NCBI RefSeq assembly: GCF_007859915.1
Contig: NZ_SJPM01000002.1
Coordinates: 313,346-377,345 of the forward strand
DNA length: 64,000 bases
Direction of reading: 5' to 3'
Source: Neorhodopirellula pilleata
GTDB lineage: Bacteria; Planctomycetota; Planctomycetia; Pirellulales; Pirellulaceae
Below are positions 48,061-57,579 of this stretch, one piece after another. Below the pieces are notes generated by a model that was given only the letters and a program-made list of their open reading frames with translations, searched no databases and had not been told where the DNA came from. A program made the position numbers and the translations under genes. Each line of letters starts with the position of its first letter. Positions within the stretch are counted from its first letter, which is position 1.

Positions 48061-50336
48061 CCAACATGACAGCACCTGAGATATTGAAGATCGCCTTTGT
48101 CGGCGACTACCCGCCTCGCAAATGTGGCATCGCAACCTTCACTTACGACCTGCGTATCGGCGTTGCCAAGGAGTCACACGCGGAGTGCATCGTGGTGGCG
48201 ATGGAAGACATCAGTCATGCCTACCATTACGACAACGAAGTTCAATTTCAAGTTGCCGAACAAGAGTTGGATGAATATCGATCGGCCGCCGACTTCTTGA
48301 ATTTCAGCAACGTCGATGTGATTTCATTGCAGCACGAATTCGGAATTTTTGGAGGCGCATGCGGAAGCCACATCTTGGCCCTCCTGCAAGACATCCGGAT
48401 ACCCGTCGTGACGACGCTTCACACCGTTTTGTCGGAGCCGAGCCAAACTCAGCGGGCTGTGATGGTGCAGCTCATTCGACTTTCAACCCGTTTGGTCGTG
48501 ATGACCGAACGTTGTCGTCAGACGTTGCTGAACACGTACTCGGTCGATCGCGAGCAAGTCGACTTGATCGCGCACGGCATTCCCGATGCACCCGAAACTG
48601 ATCAGAAAGTCTTGAAGGAGCAATTCGGCGTCGAGAACAAACCGGTCGCACTCACCTTCGGCTTGCTTTCGCCCGGTAAGGGGATCGAGCATGTTCTTCA
48701 AGCGATCCCGGAGATCATTAAGAAGTTTCCTGACTTCATTTATATCGTCCTGGGTGCGACACACCCCAGCTTGATTCGTGAGCAAGGGGAACGCTATCGA
48801 ATCAGCCTGGAACGGATGGCAAAAGAACTGGGCGTGACAAAGCATGTCAGTTTCTACAACCGTTTTGTGGAGTTGGAAGAACTGACCGACTTCATCGGTG
48901 CGGCAGATCTGTATGTCACACCCTACTTGAACGTGCAACAAGCCGTCTCGGGAACGTTGGCCTACGCGTTCGGTTGCGGCCAGGCTGTGATTTCCACACC
49001 GTATTGGCACGCCGCAGAGTTGCTGGCCGATGGGCGTGGGGTGCTGGTCCCGTTTGCCGATTCGTCTGCGATCGCTCGTGAAGTGATCGGATTGTTGAGT
49101 GATGACGAGCGGCGTTTGAAGATGAGAGACCGAGCTCATCGGCTAGGCCGTACCATGACGTGGGACAACGTCTCACAGTTGTATCTCGACTCTTTCAGTC
49201 GGGCACGCGATCAACAGTCCGCCGCCTTGAAGCCCCTTGCCGTCCGCACACTGGATGAGCAACCGTTGGCTCTTCCGCAAATGCAACTCGACCATTTGCA
49301 GCATCTGAGTGATTCAACGGGTGTCATCCAACACGCCATCTATTCCGTTCCGGACCATGCGCACGGTTATTGCACCGACGATAACGCGCGAGCATTGATT
49401 TTAACGGTCTTGCTGGAAGAGCAGGGTAAGGATTCGGCCGAAGTGCATTCACTGGCAACCCGCTATGCGGCTTTTCTGAATAACGCATTTGACCGTGATT
49501 CAGGGAGATTTCGCAACTTCTTGAGTTTTGATCGTCGTTGGTTGGAGAGCGACGGATCGGATGATTCGCAAGGTCGCGCGTTGTGGGCCTTGGGAACATG
49601 CATCGGTCGATCGCGTCGCGCCGGAATGGTTGCCTGGGCGCGAGAATTATTTCAACGAGCGTTTCCGGCCTGCGAGCAAACGACTTCGCCACGGACCTGG
49701 TCGCTGTGCATCATCGGCATCCACGAATACTTGCGACGTTATAGCGGTGAACGTGCGGCCGCCGCGATGAGCCAACAGCTTGCCGATCGGTTGGCCGATA
49801 TGTACGAATCGACGGCAACGCCCGAGTGGCCGTGGTTTGAAAACATCGCGACTTACAACAACGCAAGACTTTCGCAATCGTTGATTACCCACGGTCGTTG
49901 GTTTGACGATCACCGGGCTGCGGAAATCGGACTGAAGTCGTTGCGTTGGCTTTGCGAAATCCAGCTCTCGCCTCAAGGTCGCTTTCGTCCGATCGGGTCC
50001 AACGGGTTCAGCCGCGAAGGCGGAGTGGCGGCCGTTTTTGACCAACAAGCCATTGAAGCGCATGCGATGGTTTCGGCATCGATCGAAGCGTTTGCCGTCA
50101 GTAAGGATCCGTTCTGGTCCGAACAAGCCCACTTGGCATTCGATTGGTTCTTGGGACGAAACGATCTGGGCCAGCCGATCTACGATCCGTCAACGGGTGG
50201 TTGCTTTGACGGTTTGATGGAAAACAAAGTGAATGAAAACCAAGGTGCCGAGTCGACGCTCGCGTTCCTTTTATCGCTCGTCGAAATGCGCGGCCTTAAC
50301 GCCACCATGCGCGTCGCCTCCCCCTCAACTCACTGA
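48057..50336 (+). CDS. GT4-like glycosyltransferase fused to a six-hairpin (alpha/alpha) domain
   Basis: A 759-residue cytoplasmic protein coupled by ATGA overlap to the GH130 gene. Residues 8-385 form a GT-B glycosyltransferase of GT4 type: 'FVGDYPPRKCGIATFTYDL', 'VTTLHTVLSEPS', 'TFGLLSPGKGIEHVLQAIPE', 'GAADLYVTPYLN'. The usual GT4 E-x7-E element is not intact; near 294-310 the sequence reads QQAVSGTLAYAFGCGQA. Residues about 410-750 are an all-helical toroid ('YCTDDNARALILTVLLEE', 'DDSQGRALWALGTCI', 'NENQGAESTLAFLLSLVEM'), similar to six-hairpin glycosidase-like modules. A dual synthesis/trimming role is inference. Confidence 0.85.
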   Translation: MTNMTAPEILKIAFVGDYPPRKCGIATFTYDLRIGVAKESHAECIVVAMEDISHAYHYDNEVQFQVAEQELDEYRSAADFLNFSNVDVISLQHEFGIFGGACGSHILALLQDIRIPVVTTLHTVLSEPSQTQRAVMVQLIRLSTRLVVMTERCRQTLLNTYSVDREQVDLIAHGIPDAPETDQKVLKEQFGVENKPVALTFGLLSPGKGIEHVLQAIPEIIKKFPDFIYIVLGATHPSLIREQGERYRISLERMAKELGVTKHVSFYNRFVELEELTDFIGAADLYVTPYLNVQQAVSGTLAYAFGCGQAVISTPYWHAAELLADGRGVLVPFADSSAIAREVIGLLSDDERRLKMRDRAHRLGRTMTWDNVSQLYLDSFSRARDQQSAALKPLAVRTLDEQPLALPQMQLDHLQHLSDSTGVIQHAIYSVPDHAHGYCTDDNARALILTVLLEEQGKDSAEVHSLATRYAAFLNNAFDRDSGRFRNFLSFDRRWLESDGSDDSQGRALWALGTCIGRSRRAGMVAWARELFQRAFPACEQTTSPRTWSLCIIGIHEYLRRYSGERAAAAMSQQLADRLADMYESTATPEWPWFENIATYNNARLSQSLITHGRWFDDHRAAEIGLKSLRWLCEIQLSPQGRFRPIGSNGFSREGGVAAVFDQQAIEAHAMVSASIEAFAVSKDPFWSEQAHLAFDWFLGRNDLGQPIYDPSTGGCFDGLMENKVNENQGAESTLAFLLSLVEMRGLNATMRVASPSTH

Positions 50337-50343
50337 AAATGAC

Positions 50344-51792
50344 TTGCCAATTCAACGAACCGGAATCGTTCTTTCACCCAACAAACAACGAGTCGTCCTG
50401 CGACCGTTCCAGCCGCCGGGCAATGATCGCGTGCTGCGTGTTATCGGGCGAGTTTGCACCTTGTCAGAAGTGGAGGTCGATCAACAACTTGCCCACGTGC
50501 TCGATGAATTTCACGGGCGTCACCAGAAACCCAAAGCCTATTTCGAGCAACGATTCAAAGCGATCAAACATCACCTTCTCACCGATACTCCCCTAAGCGA
50601 GAACCGTCGACTTCTTTTGGGAGCTTACTTCACCCAAGAGTATGCGCTTGAATCGGCGGCTTTGTTCAACCCGTCGCTCGTGTGGCATCCTGACCAGACG
50701 AACCTGCCGGCAGGGTCACGACGGTTTGCCATGAGTCTGCGGGCGGTCGGAGAGGGACACATATCCTCGATTGTCTTCCGCAGCGGAACGATCGACCGCA
50801 ACTTGAAGATCGCTATCGATGAACCAGTCAAATTCGTCACCACCCCGCGTTTTGTTCCCGACTCTTGCTACGAAAATGATCTGTTTCGCCGCAAGCTGAT
50901 CGAACTGGGGCTAGGCAGTTCGTTCACCTATGAAGTCCTTGATGCGCTACCTCAGGACTTTACGCTCCAAGAATTGGAAACGCGTTTAAAGTCGTCGTTA
51001 CGCGAACACCGCTCCCGCCACGCCGAACTCGAGCCATTGGTTCAACGCGTGATCATGTTGGCCAAATCGAACTATGAAATCCAGTACACCCCCGATCACG
51101 AGCTATCCGAGCGAGTCGTCTTTCCGTTCAGCCCGACCGAAAGCAACGGAATCGAAGACGCAAGGTTCGTGCACTTCCACCAAGACGACGGCAGCGCTCG
51201 ATATTACGCGACCTACAGTGCCTACGACGGGCAGATGGTTTTGCCGCAGCTGTTGGAGACCAAGGATTTCCTACGTTTCAAAATGCACACGCTCAACGGT
51301 CCGGCGGTCTCGAACAAAGGGATGGCGTTATTTCCAAGAAAGATTAACGGCCACTATGCGATGTTGGGCCGGCAAGACGGCGAACATCTGTTTTTGATGT
51401 ACTCCGACATGCTTTACTTCTGGCATACAAGTGAACTGATCATCAAGCCGGCAAGCCCGTGGGAGTATGTGCAAATGGGAAATTGCGGATCACCGATCGA
51501 AACCGAAGCCGGTTGGCTCGTCCTCACCCACGGAGTCGGACCGATGCGGAAGTACTGTATCGGTGCGATGCTATTGGACCTCGAGGATCCATCGCGAGTG
51601 ATCGCACGGTTGAAAGAACCGTTGATCACGCCCAATGAAATCGAGCGAGAAGGCTATGTGCCCAACGTGGTTTACACCTGCGGCTCCCTCGTTCACCAAG
51701 ATCACTTGATCATCCCTTACGCCATGTCCGACTACGCCACCACGTTTGCCACCATCGAAGTCAAAGAGCTGCTTGATTCGATGTCGAAGTAG
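50344..51792 (+). CDS. GH130-family glycoside phosphorylase/hydrolase (long form)
   Basis: About 482 residues. The start is uncertain: the in-frame ATG at 50233 overlaps the preceding gene by about 100 bp, whereas the TTG at 50344, 7 bp after its stop, begins directly at the family's N-terminal segment 'TGIVLSPNKQRVVLRPFQPP'. Further family marks are 'YFTQEYALESAALFNPSLVW', 'NGIEDARFVHF' with the catalytic Asp region (about residue 270), 'GNCGSPIETEAGWLVLTHGV' and 'EREGYVPNVVYTCG'. It is the second GH130 of the cluster and belongs to a longer subgroup than the first, so the two probably act on different linkages or chain ends. Confidence 0.87.
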   Translation: MPIQRTGIVLSPNKQRVVLRPFQPPGNDRVLRVIGRVCTLSEVEVDQQLAHVLDEFHGRHQKPKAYFEQRFKAIKHHLLTDTPLSENRRLLLGAYFTQEYALESAALFNPSLVWHPDQTNLPAGSRRFAMSLRAVGEGHISSIVFRSGTIDRNLKIAIDEPVKFVTTPRFVPDSCYENDLFRRKLIELGLGSSFTYEVLDALPQDFTLQELETRLKSSLREHRSRHAELEPLVQRVIMLAKSNYEIQYTPDHELSERVVFPFSPTESNGIEDARFVHFHQDDGSARYYATYSAYDGQMVLPQLLETKDFLRFKMHTLNGPAVSNKGMALFPRKINGHYAMLGRQDGEHLFLMYSDMLYFWHTSELIIKPASPWEYVQMGNCGSPIETEAGWLVLTHGVGPMRKYCIGAMLLDLEDPSRVIARLKEPLITPNEIEREGYVPNVVYTCGSLVHQDHLIIPYAMSDYATTFATIEVKELLDSMSK

Positions 51793-51803
51793 GAGCGATC
51801 GAT

Positions 51804-53438
51804 ATGGATCACCAACTTCTGAACGAATGTCGCTGGTGGGAAACCGGAGTGATCTATCAGATTTATCCGCGTTCGTATCAGGACACTGATGCCGATGGGA
51901 TTGGTGACCTCGCCGGAATCGAGTCACGGCTCGACTACCTCGTAAGGCTTGGCGTCGACGCGATTTGGCTTTCCCCGATCTATCCGTCCCCGATGGTAGA
52001 TTTCGGGTACGACGTGTCCGATTATTGCGGCATCGATCCGATATTTGGTGATCTCGATGCGTTCGATCGGTTGCTTACGGCCGTTCACACGCGGGGCCTC
52101 AAGCTTATCCTCGACTTCGTCCCTAACCATACTTCGGATCAGCATCCATGGTTCGTCGAAAGTCGATCGTCTCGTGAGAGTTCGAAACGCGACTGGTATA
52201 TTTGGCGAGATCCCTTACCCGGTGGAGGCCCGCCCAATAACTGGATCAGCGATTTCGGAGGTTCATCATGGCAGTGGGACGAGGCAACGGGCCAGTACTA
52301 CCTTCACGCCTTCCTGAAGGAGCAACCCGATCTCAACTGGCGTCAACCCGAACTACGCGGGGCGATGATGGCGGTGCTGCAGTTTTGGTTTGACCGCGGT
52401 GTCGATGGGTTTCGAATTGACGTTCTCTGGCACGTCATCAAAGACGCGGAGTTGAGGGACAATCCGGTGAATCCGACCTGGACCCCGGACCGCACTGAAC
52501 GGGACCGACTTTGGCAGGTTTACTCGACCGATCAGCCCGAAGCACACGAAATCGCGGCCGAGTTTCGTGCATTAGCTGACCGCTACGGGGACCGCGTATT
52601 AATTGGCGAAATCAGTTTGCCGGACGATCGTCTTGCCCGATGGTTCGGCACTCTGGACCAACCTCAAATTCATCTACCGGTTAACTTTCATCTGATCGAA
52701 AACGCTTGGAATGCCGATTCGCTGCGTCAAATGATCACCAACTACGCCGCGTCTCTTCCAGCTTTTGGCTGGCCAAATTGGGTGATCGGCAGTCACGATG
52801 CCCGTCGAATCGCGGCGCGTCTGGGTGAAGCTCAAGCACGCGTTGCCGCGATGCTGCTGCTGACCCTTCGCGGAACTCCAACGCTATACCAAGGTGACGA
52901 AATCGGCATTGGCGAGGTGACCATTCCACGTGATCGGGTTCGCGACCCGCAAGATTTACGTCAACCCGACCTGGGCATTGGCCGCGATCGTTCGCGCACG
53001 CCGATGCCCTGGGACACTTCCGAGTATGCCGGATTCAGTACCGTCGACCCGTGGCTTCCACTCAACCATGATTGGCAACAGCGGAACGTCGCGGCGCAAG
53101 ATCATGACTCCGGATCGCTTCTGTCGTTATATCAATCTTTGCTTGCGGTGAGACGTCAATACACGGCGCTCGTGATTGGAAGTTTTGCAATCGTTGACTC
53201 CGTTGGCGATGTGCTCGCCTTCGAACGACGCCATGGCGACGAGCGACTGTTGATCGCTTTGAATCTCGGAGACCAATCGCAAACGTTACCGATTCCCAAG
53301 GGAACCGTGATTGCTAAACAACTTTGTTCAACGATCACTCCCCGAACCGCAATCCCCCGAACCGCGATCCCTCGAACACTCGAGGGCAAACTCGCCGCCA
53401 ACGAAGGCCTCGTCCTACAATTAAGTGAGCAACCCTGA
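51804..53438 (+). CDS. GH13 alpha-glucosidase/oligo-glucosidase-like enzyme
   Basis: A 544-residue cytoplasmic GH13 enzyme. N-terminal 'WWETGVIYQIYPRSYQDTDA' and 'GVDAIWLSPIYPSPMVDFGY' match the GH13 oligosaccharide-hydrolase subgroup (oligo-1,6-glucosidase, trehalose-6-phosphate hydrolase). The catalytic triad is intact: nucleophile D206 (GFRIDV), acid/base E269 (LIGEIS) and D332 (GSHDARR). 'QGDEIGIGEV' and 'RDRSRTPMPWDTSEYAGF' agree. The C-terminus holds a short tandem repeat (TPRTAIPRTAIPRT, near residues 513-526). AGGAG lies 9 bp before the ATG. Substrate linkage cannot be read from sequence alone. Confidence 0.92.
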   Translation: MDHQLLNECRWWETGVIYQIYPRSYQDTDADGIGDLAGIESRLDYLVRLGVDAIWLSPIYPSPMVDFGYDVSDYCGIDPIFGDLDAFDRLLTAVHTRGLKLILDFVPNHTSDQHPWFVESRSSRESSKRDWYIWRDPLPGGGPPNNWISDFGGSSWQWDEATGQYYLHAFLKEQPDLNWRQPELRGAMMAVLQFWFDRGVDGFRIDVLWHVIKDAELRDNPVNPTWTPDRTERDRLWQVYSTDQPEAHEIAAEFRALADRYGDRVLIGEISLPDDRLARWFGTLDQPQIHLPVNFHLIENAWNADSLRQMITNYAASLPAFGWPNWVIGSHDARRIAARLGEAQARVAAMLLLTLRGTPTLYQGDEIGIGEVTIPRDRVRDPQDLRQPDLGIGRDRSRTPMPWDTSEYAGFSTVDPWLPLNHDWQQRNVAAQDHDSGSLLSLYQSLLAVRRQYTALVIGSFAIVDSVGDVLAFERRHGDERLLIALNLGDQSQTLPIPKGTVIAKQLCSTITPRTAIPRTAIPRTLEGKLAANEGLVLQLSEQP

Positions 53439-53439
53439 G

Positions 53440-54456
53440 ATGAGAATCGCAATGCTGGCCCCGATCGCGTGGCGGACACCACCGAGAGCCTATGGTCCGT
53501 GGGAACTTGTCACCAGCATGTTGACCGAAGCGCTCGTGCAGCGTGGTGTTGATGTGACTTTGTTCGCAACTCTCGATAGCCAAACCACCGCAACACTTGA
53601 CGGCGTGGTACCGGCACCGTACGGCGAGGACGCTTCGATCGACGCCAAAGTTTGGGAGTTTCGGCACTTGGCTCACCTTTTTGAACAGGCTGGCCGGTTC
53701 GATCTGATTCACAACCAAGCGGACTTTCCGGCGCACGCCTTTGCGAGGATGATCGACACACCGATCGTCACGACGATTCACGGTTTCTCATCGGATCGGA
53801 TTCTTCCGATGTATCGTGCATTCCAGGACATCGTTCATTTCATTGCAATCAGCGATGCCGATCGTCATCCCGACTTGTCATACGCCGCGACCATTTACCA
53901 TGGCATTCCCATCGATGAGTTTCCATTTAACCCGGCTCCGAGCGACGATCTACTTTTCTTTGGGCGGATTCATCCCGATAAGGGTGCTGAAGAAGCGATC
54001 ACTGTAGCCCGCCGGAGCGGACGTCCTCTTCAAATGTACGGGATCGTACAGGATCGTGAGTACCACGAGGCGAAAGTTGCTCCTGCCGTTGACGGCGTGA
54101 ACATCCATTATCATGGTGCTGTTGGAGGAATGGAGCGGCTCGACGCATTGGGAAACGCCAGCGCACTATTGCATTTGATCAACTTCAACGAACCATTCGG
54201 CTTATCTGTCATCGAGGCGATGGCGTGTGGAACTCCCGCGATTGCGTCACGACGTGGATCGATGCCGGAACTGATTGATCATGGTGTTACTGGTTTCCTG
54301 GTCGACAGTCTTGCCGAAGCGAATCAAGCGATTGAGCGTCTCGACGAGATCGATCGTGTCCATGTTCGCCGCGCCGTTGCTGAGCGTTTCACGATCGACC
54401 GTATGGCCGACGCCTACCTGACCGTTTATCAGCGCATCCTTGATGAACGAAGATAA
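53440..54456 (+). CDS. GT4-family glycosyltransferase
   Basis: A 338-residue GT-B retaining transferase. The N-terminus 'RIAMLAPIAWRTPPRAYGPW' is the donor/acceptor-loop type of the GT4 subgroup. Also visible are 'DLIHNQADFPAHAFAR', 'TTIHGFSSDR', 'LLFFGRIHPDKGAEEAI' and the canonical E-x7-E in EPFGLSVIEAMACGTPAIAS. The ATG at 53440 starts one base after the stop of the GH13 gene; a GTG at 53425 is less likely. It is the last gene of the sugar cluster and, unlike the fused GT4 upstream, keeps an intact catalytic signature. Confidence 0.9.
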   Translation: MRIAMLAPIAWRTPPRAYGPWELVTSMLTEALVQRGVDVTLFATLDSQTTATLDGVVPAPYGEDASIDAKVWEFRHLAHLFEQAGRFDLIHNQADFPAHAFARMIDTPIVTTIHGFSSDRILPMYRAFQDIVHFIAISDADRHPDLSYAATIYHGIPIDEFPFNPAPSDDLLFFGRIHPDKGAEEAITVARRSGRPLQMYGIVQDREYHEAKVAPAVDGVNIHYHGAVGGMERLDALGNASALLHLINFNEPFGLSVIEAMACGTPAIASRRGSMPELIDHGVTGFLVDSLAEANQAIERLDEIDRVHVRRAVAERFTIDRMADAYLTVYQRILDERR

Positions 54457-54586
54457 GAGGCGTTTCATATTTCACGTACCGCCACCCAGGGACGTTCGGC
54501 TTCGAATACAATTGTTTCGTTCGGTTCGATTCATTTTCAACGATTCAGCCTCGGCCACTTTCGTCCCCCATCGCTCAGCTCTCAAC

Positions 54587-55507
54587 ATGAAAACAATCTG
54601 TCTGACACTCTTTACGATCGCCATCATCTGGTCGCCTCGGCTGGTATCCGCCGAGCAGAAGCAGCCGACTGCGGCGTCGAAATTCCAGCCGACTTATGCC
54701 GACGTCGCTTACGGTGAGCACGCGAGGAACGTGATCGACTTTTGGCAGGCGGAAGGCGATGGCCCGCGTCCGTTGTTGGTTTATATCCACGGCGGAGGGT
54801 GGATTCGGGGTGACAAACAGCGTCGTGAAGCCGACGTCAAGCCATTCCTCGACAAAGGCATCTCGTATGCGGCGATTAACTATCGATTGACCGCCACGGA
54901 CGCGTTGCCCGCACCCGTTCACGATGCCGCGCGAGCGATCCAGTTCCTGCGAAGCAAGGCCGAAGAGTGGAATATCCGAAAGGACCGAATCGCACTGACC
55001 GGCGGAAGCGCGGGAGCGTGCACGTCGATGTGGTTGCTTTGTCACGATGACTTGGCGAAGCCCGATGCCGACGATCCGATCGCCTGGGAGTCGACCCGCG
55101 TTACTGCGGCCGCGGTCAGCGTGGGGCAAACATCGATCGACCCCAAGGTGATCGAAGATTGGCTCGGCCCGATGGTTCTGCAGCACGCGATGATCAACAT
55201 GGCCGTTGGCGAAGCTACGATTCAAGACGCACTCAAGAACTACGACAAGCACCATGATCTCTACGTCGAGTTTTCCGCGTACAATCACGTCAGCAGTGAC
55301 GACCCGCCTCTTTTCATGACTTATGGCGACGACATGACGCTGCCGTCAAAGAACGCAGGTCACGGCATCCACCACCCCGTTTACGGCGTGAAGATGAAAG
55401 AAAAGGCGGATCGCGTGGGGCAAGAGTGCCATTTACTCATTCCCAAACACTCGTCCACCGAATACCGAAACGCTCAAGATTTCTTGGTGAAGAAGCTTTT
55501 GCAGTGA
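54587..55507 (+). CDS. Secreted alpha/beta-hydrolase (BD-FAE/esterase-lipase)
   Basis: A 306-residue exported esterase. The signal peptide starts at 54587 (MKTICLTLFTIAIIWSPRLVSAE). The oxyanion motif is H-G-G-G-W, and the nucleophile is the Ser of G-G-S-A-G. 'YAAINYRLTATDALPAPVHD' is typical of hormone-sensitive-lipase-like and bifunctional feruloyl/acetyl-xylan esterases. It lies 130 bp downstream of the cytoplasmic sugar cluster and next to a GH16 gene, suggesting a role in deacylating a polysaccharide outside the cell (inference). Confidence 0.87.
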   Translation: MKTICLTLFTIAIIWSPRLVSAEQKQPTAASKFQPTYADVAYGEHARNVIDFWQAEGDGPRPLLVYIHGGGWIRGDKQRREADVKPFLDKGISYAAINYRLTATDALPAPVHDAARAIQFLRSKAEEWNIRKDRIALTGGSAGACTSMWLLCHDDLAKPDADDPIAWESTRVTAAAVSVGQTSIDPKVIEDWLGPMVLQHAMINMAVGEATIQDALKNYDKHHDLYVEFSAYNHVSSDDPPLFMTYGDDMTLPSKNAGHGIHHPVYGVKMKEKADRVGQECHLLIPKHSSTEYRNAQDFLVKKLLQ

Positions 55508-55582
55508 GTGAGTATCAGCTTACTCGGCGATCGTTCGTTCCGATTTGATACTCTGTACCCGAAGATAGTTGCCGGAGCAAAG

Positions 55583-57562
55583 ATGTCATTCCGTTTCACT
55601 GCGTTGTTATTGACCTTACTCGCTATTCCATCGTCTGCGTTCTCGGTCGAGAACGAAACGACGCAGATCGAGAATGGTTTTCACGAGTTCAACGATGGAC
55701 ACGACGATGAAGGCGCGGAGAAATGGACGCAGGTCATTCGCGTCACACAACCGGAACCGCGTTCAGAAGTTTCTGGAATGGTAACGGTGACATTCAGTGC
55801 GAAAAGCATGACCGAAGCGGCTGCGTTCTGCTGGACGCAGCCGGACGGTTCGGCAGCCTCTGATCGCTGGGGGCGTGATGTGAACGTTGCTCCCGAAGGA
55901 ATCGTGCTCGACGCTAGAGGCAACGGATCGTTCCGATTCGATGCGGACGCATTTCCGAATGGTCCTATGAACGTTCGAATCTATGCAAAGAACAAAGCGG
56001 GTATCAAAGACATCTACGAGCTCCAGCTTTTTAATAAGGGCGGTGCGGTTTGGAATCAAGGTATCCCCGACAATCCTCCGCCCGCAGCAGAGGGAATGAA
56101 GCTCGTATTTGAGGATGATTTCGATGGGCCGTTATCGATCTCCAACGACGGGCGAGGAGCAACCTACTCGGCGCATAAACCCGGCGGTGGAGACTTCAGT
56201 GGATGGCCATTTTCAGACGTTCTTGGTGACGGCAAACCGTTCAGCCGCAAAGGAACTTGGTTAAGAATCTCGGCACGCAAAGACCAGGACTCTCCAAACG
56301 GAATTAGCGGTCTCATCGCGTCCGTGGATGCAGACTTTCGGGGGACCTGGACCCAGGCACCGTGTTACCTGGAGTGTCGGTTCACCGCTCAATCGGCGAT
56401 CGGTACGTGGCCGGCATTCTGGACGCTAGCGTTGGGCGAGAATGGAACTGATGAACTGGACATCGTGGAAGCCTACGGCGGAAAGGGAAAAGGCAATCCG
56501 AATCATCCCGGCTATTCAATCGTCACGCATTTTTGGGGGCAAAAGAATCAGAACGGTCAACCTAAAGAAGCGTTCTCCGCCAGACCAGAGATCACGAAGT
56601 TGGGTGGCAAATCGTACTGGTCGACTACGTTTCATACTTACGGCGTCTACGTTGGCTCAGAACAAACCGTTTACTATTTCGATGACATCGAAGTGTTTCG
56701 GCATCCAAGCGGAGATGTTTCAAAGAAGAATCCGCACTTCTTTCTTATCAATCTGGCGATCGGAGGAATCAGCGGTTGGCCGATCGACTTAGAGCGTTAT
56801 GGCAACGGAACCGACATGTGGATCGACTATGTCAGGGTGTATTCACAGAATCCAGTCGACCCCGATTACTTACCCGACCAAGGCCCCAAGCCACAGCTTG
56901 CGACAGCCGGGATTGGGTTGAACTTTCAAGTCAAAGATCAGGCCACGACTCGTCTTCGTCCAAAGGACACGGCCGGACACGAGTCAGTTTCTCAGAGAAA
57001 CTGGAACAACTTGATTGGTCCCGATGGAGCTTTGGCGACACTAAACGATGATCAGGGCGAAACGATTCCAGAGATGTCCGTGTTGTGGTCAGTGCCCGAA
57101 GGTGATCAAGCTTGGCGTTCCCGGTCGGCCCGTGAATGGGGATTTCAGCACGGTAATCTCGCTCTTCAATCCGGATTCATCCAGCTAGGTGGAAGCCTCG
57201 AAGTCACAGGAATTCCCTTTGAAAATTACGACGTCTTCGTTTACGTTGGCGCAGGCGATCAAGGTGGCAGTGGTTCGGTGACCCTTCGCTCGGACGAAGC
57301 AGATAAAGTCGATCCGGCGGGGACATATTACTACGACCTGAGTTGGCATGACGGAAAATTCAAGATCTCAGAGTCGACCGATCCATTGCATCTCGCTCCC
57401 GGTAATACAGTCGCGTTCCGAGGAAACTCCGCCAACTCAGTACAGATCCAATGGAATGGAAACCTTAAAGGCGGATGGACGGGGGTCACCGGAATTCAAA
57501 TCGTCGCGTCGCCAGAACCCATTTCCTCGAACGAGGATGTTTACCAAAAGCCCAATGAATGA
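55583..57562 (+). CDS. Secreted GH16-family glycoside hydrolase with accessory domains
   Basis: A 659-residue enzyme for beta-glucans or algal galactans (laminarinase, agarase, carrageenase or porphyranase type). Signal peptide from 55583 (MSFRFTALLLTLLAIPSSAFS), with GGAG upstream. Residues about 45-155 look Ig-like. The catalytic jelly roll contains E291-L-D293-I-V-E296 in DELDIVEAYG, the GH16 nucleophile/acid-base signature, and 'FHTYGVYVGSEQTVYYFDDI'. The C-terminal part (about 455-645, 'GIGLNFQVKD...QRNWNNLIG') is a beta domain seen in surface or exported planctomycete proteins. It is 17 bp from the M48 gene. Confidence 0.9.
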   Translation: MSFRFTALLLTLLAIPSSAFSVENETTQIENGFHEFNDGHDDEGAEKWTQVIRVTQPEPRSEVSGMVTVTFSAKSMTEAAAFCWTQPDGSAASDRWGRDVNVAPEGIVLDARGNGSFRFDADAFPNGPMNVRIYAKNKAGIKDIYELQLFNKGGAVWNQGIPDNPPPAAEGMKLVFEDDFDGPLSISNDGRGATYSAHKPGGGDFSGWPFSDVLGDGKPFSRKGTWLRISARKDQDSPNGISGLIASVDADFRGTWTQAPCYLECRFTAQSAIGTWPAFWTLALGENGTDELDIVEAYGGKGKGNPNHPGYSIVTHFWGQKNQNGQPKEAFSARPEITKLGGKSYWSTTFHTYGVYVGSEQTVYYFDDIEVFRHPSGDVSKKNPHFFLINLAIGGISGWPIDLERYGNGTDMWIDYVRVYSQNPVDPDYLPDQGPKPQLATAGIGLNFQVKDQATTRLRPKDTAGHESVSQRNWNNLIGPDGALATLNDDQGETIPEMSVLWSVPEGDQAWRSRSAREWGFQHGNLALQSGFIQLGGSLEVTGIPFENYDVFVYVGAGDQGGSGSVTLRSDEADKVDPAGTYYYDLSWHDGKFKISESTDPLHLAPGNTVAFRGNSANSVQIQWNGNLKGGWTGVTGIQIVASPEPISSNEDVYQKPNE

Positions 57563-57579
57563 TTCAGTGAGTGACGTCG

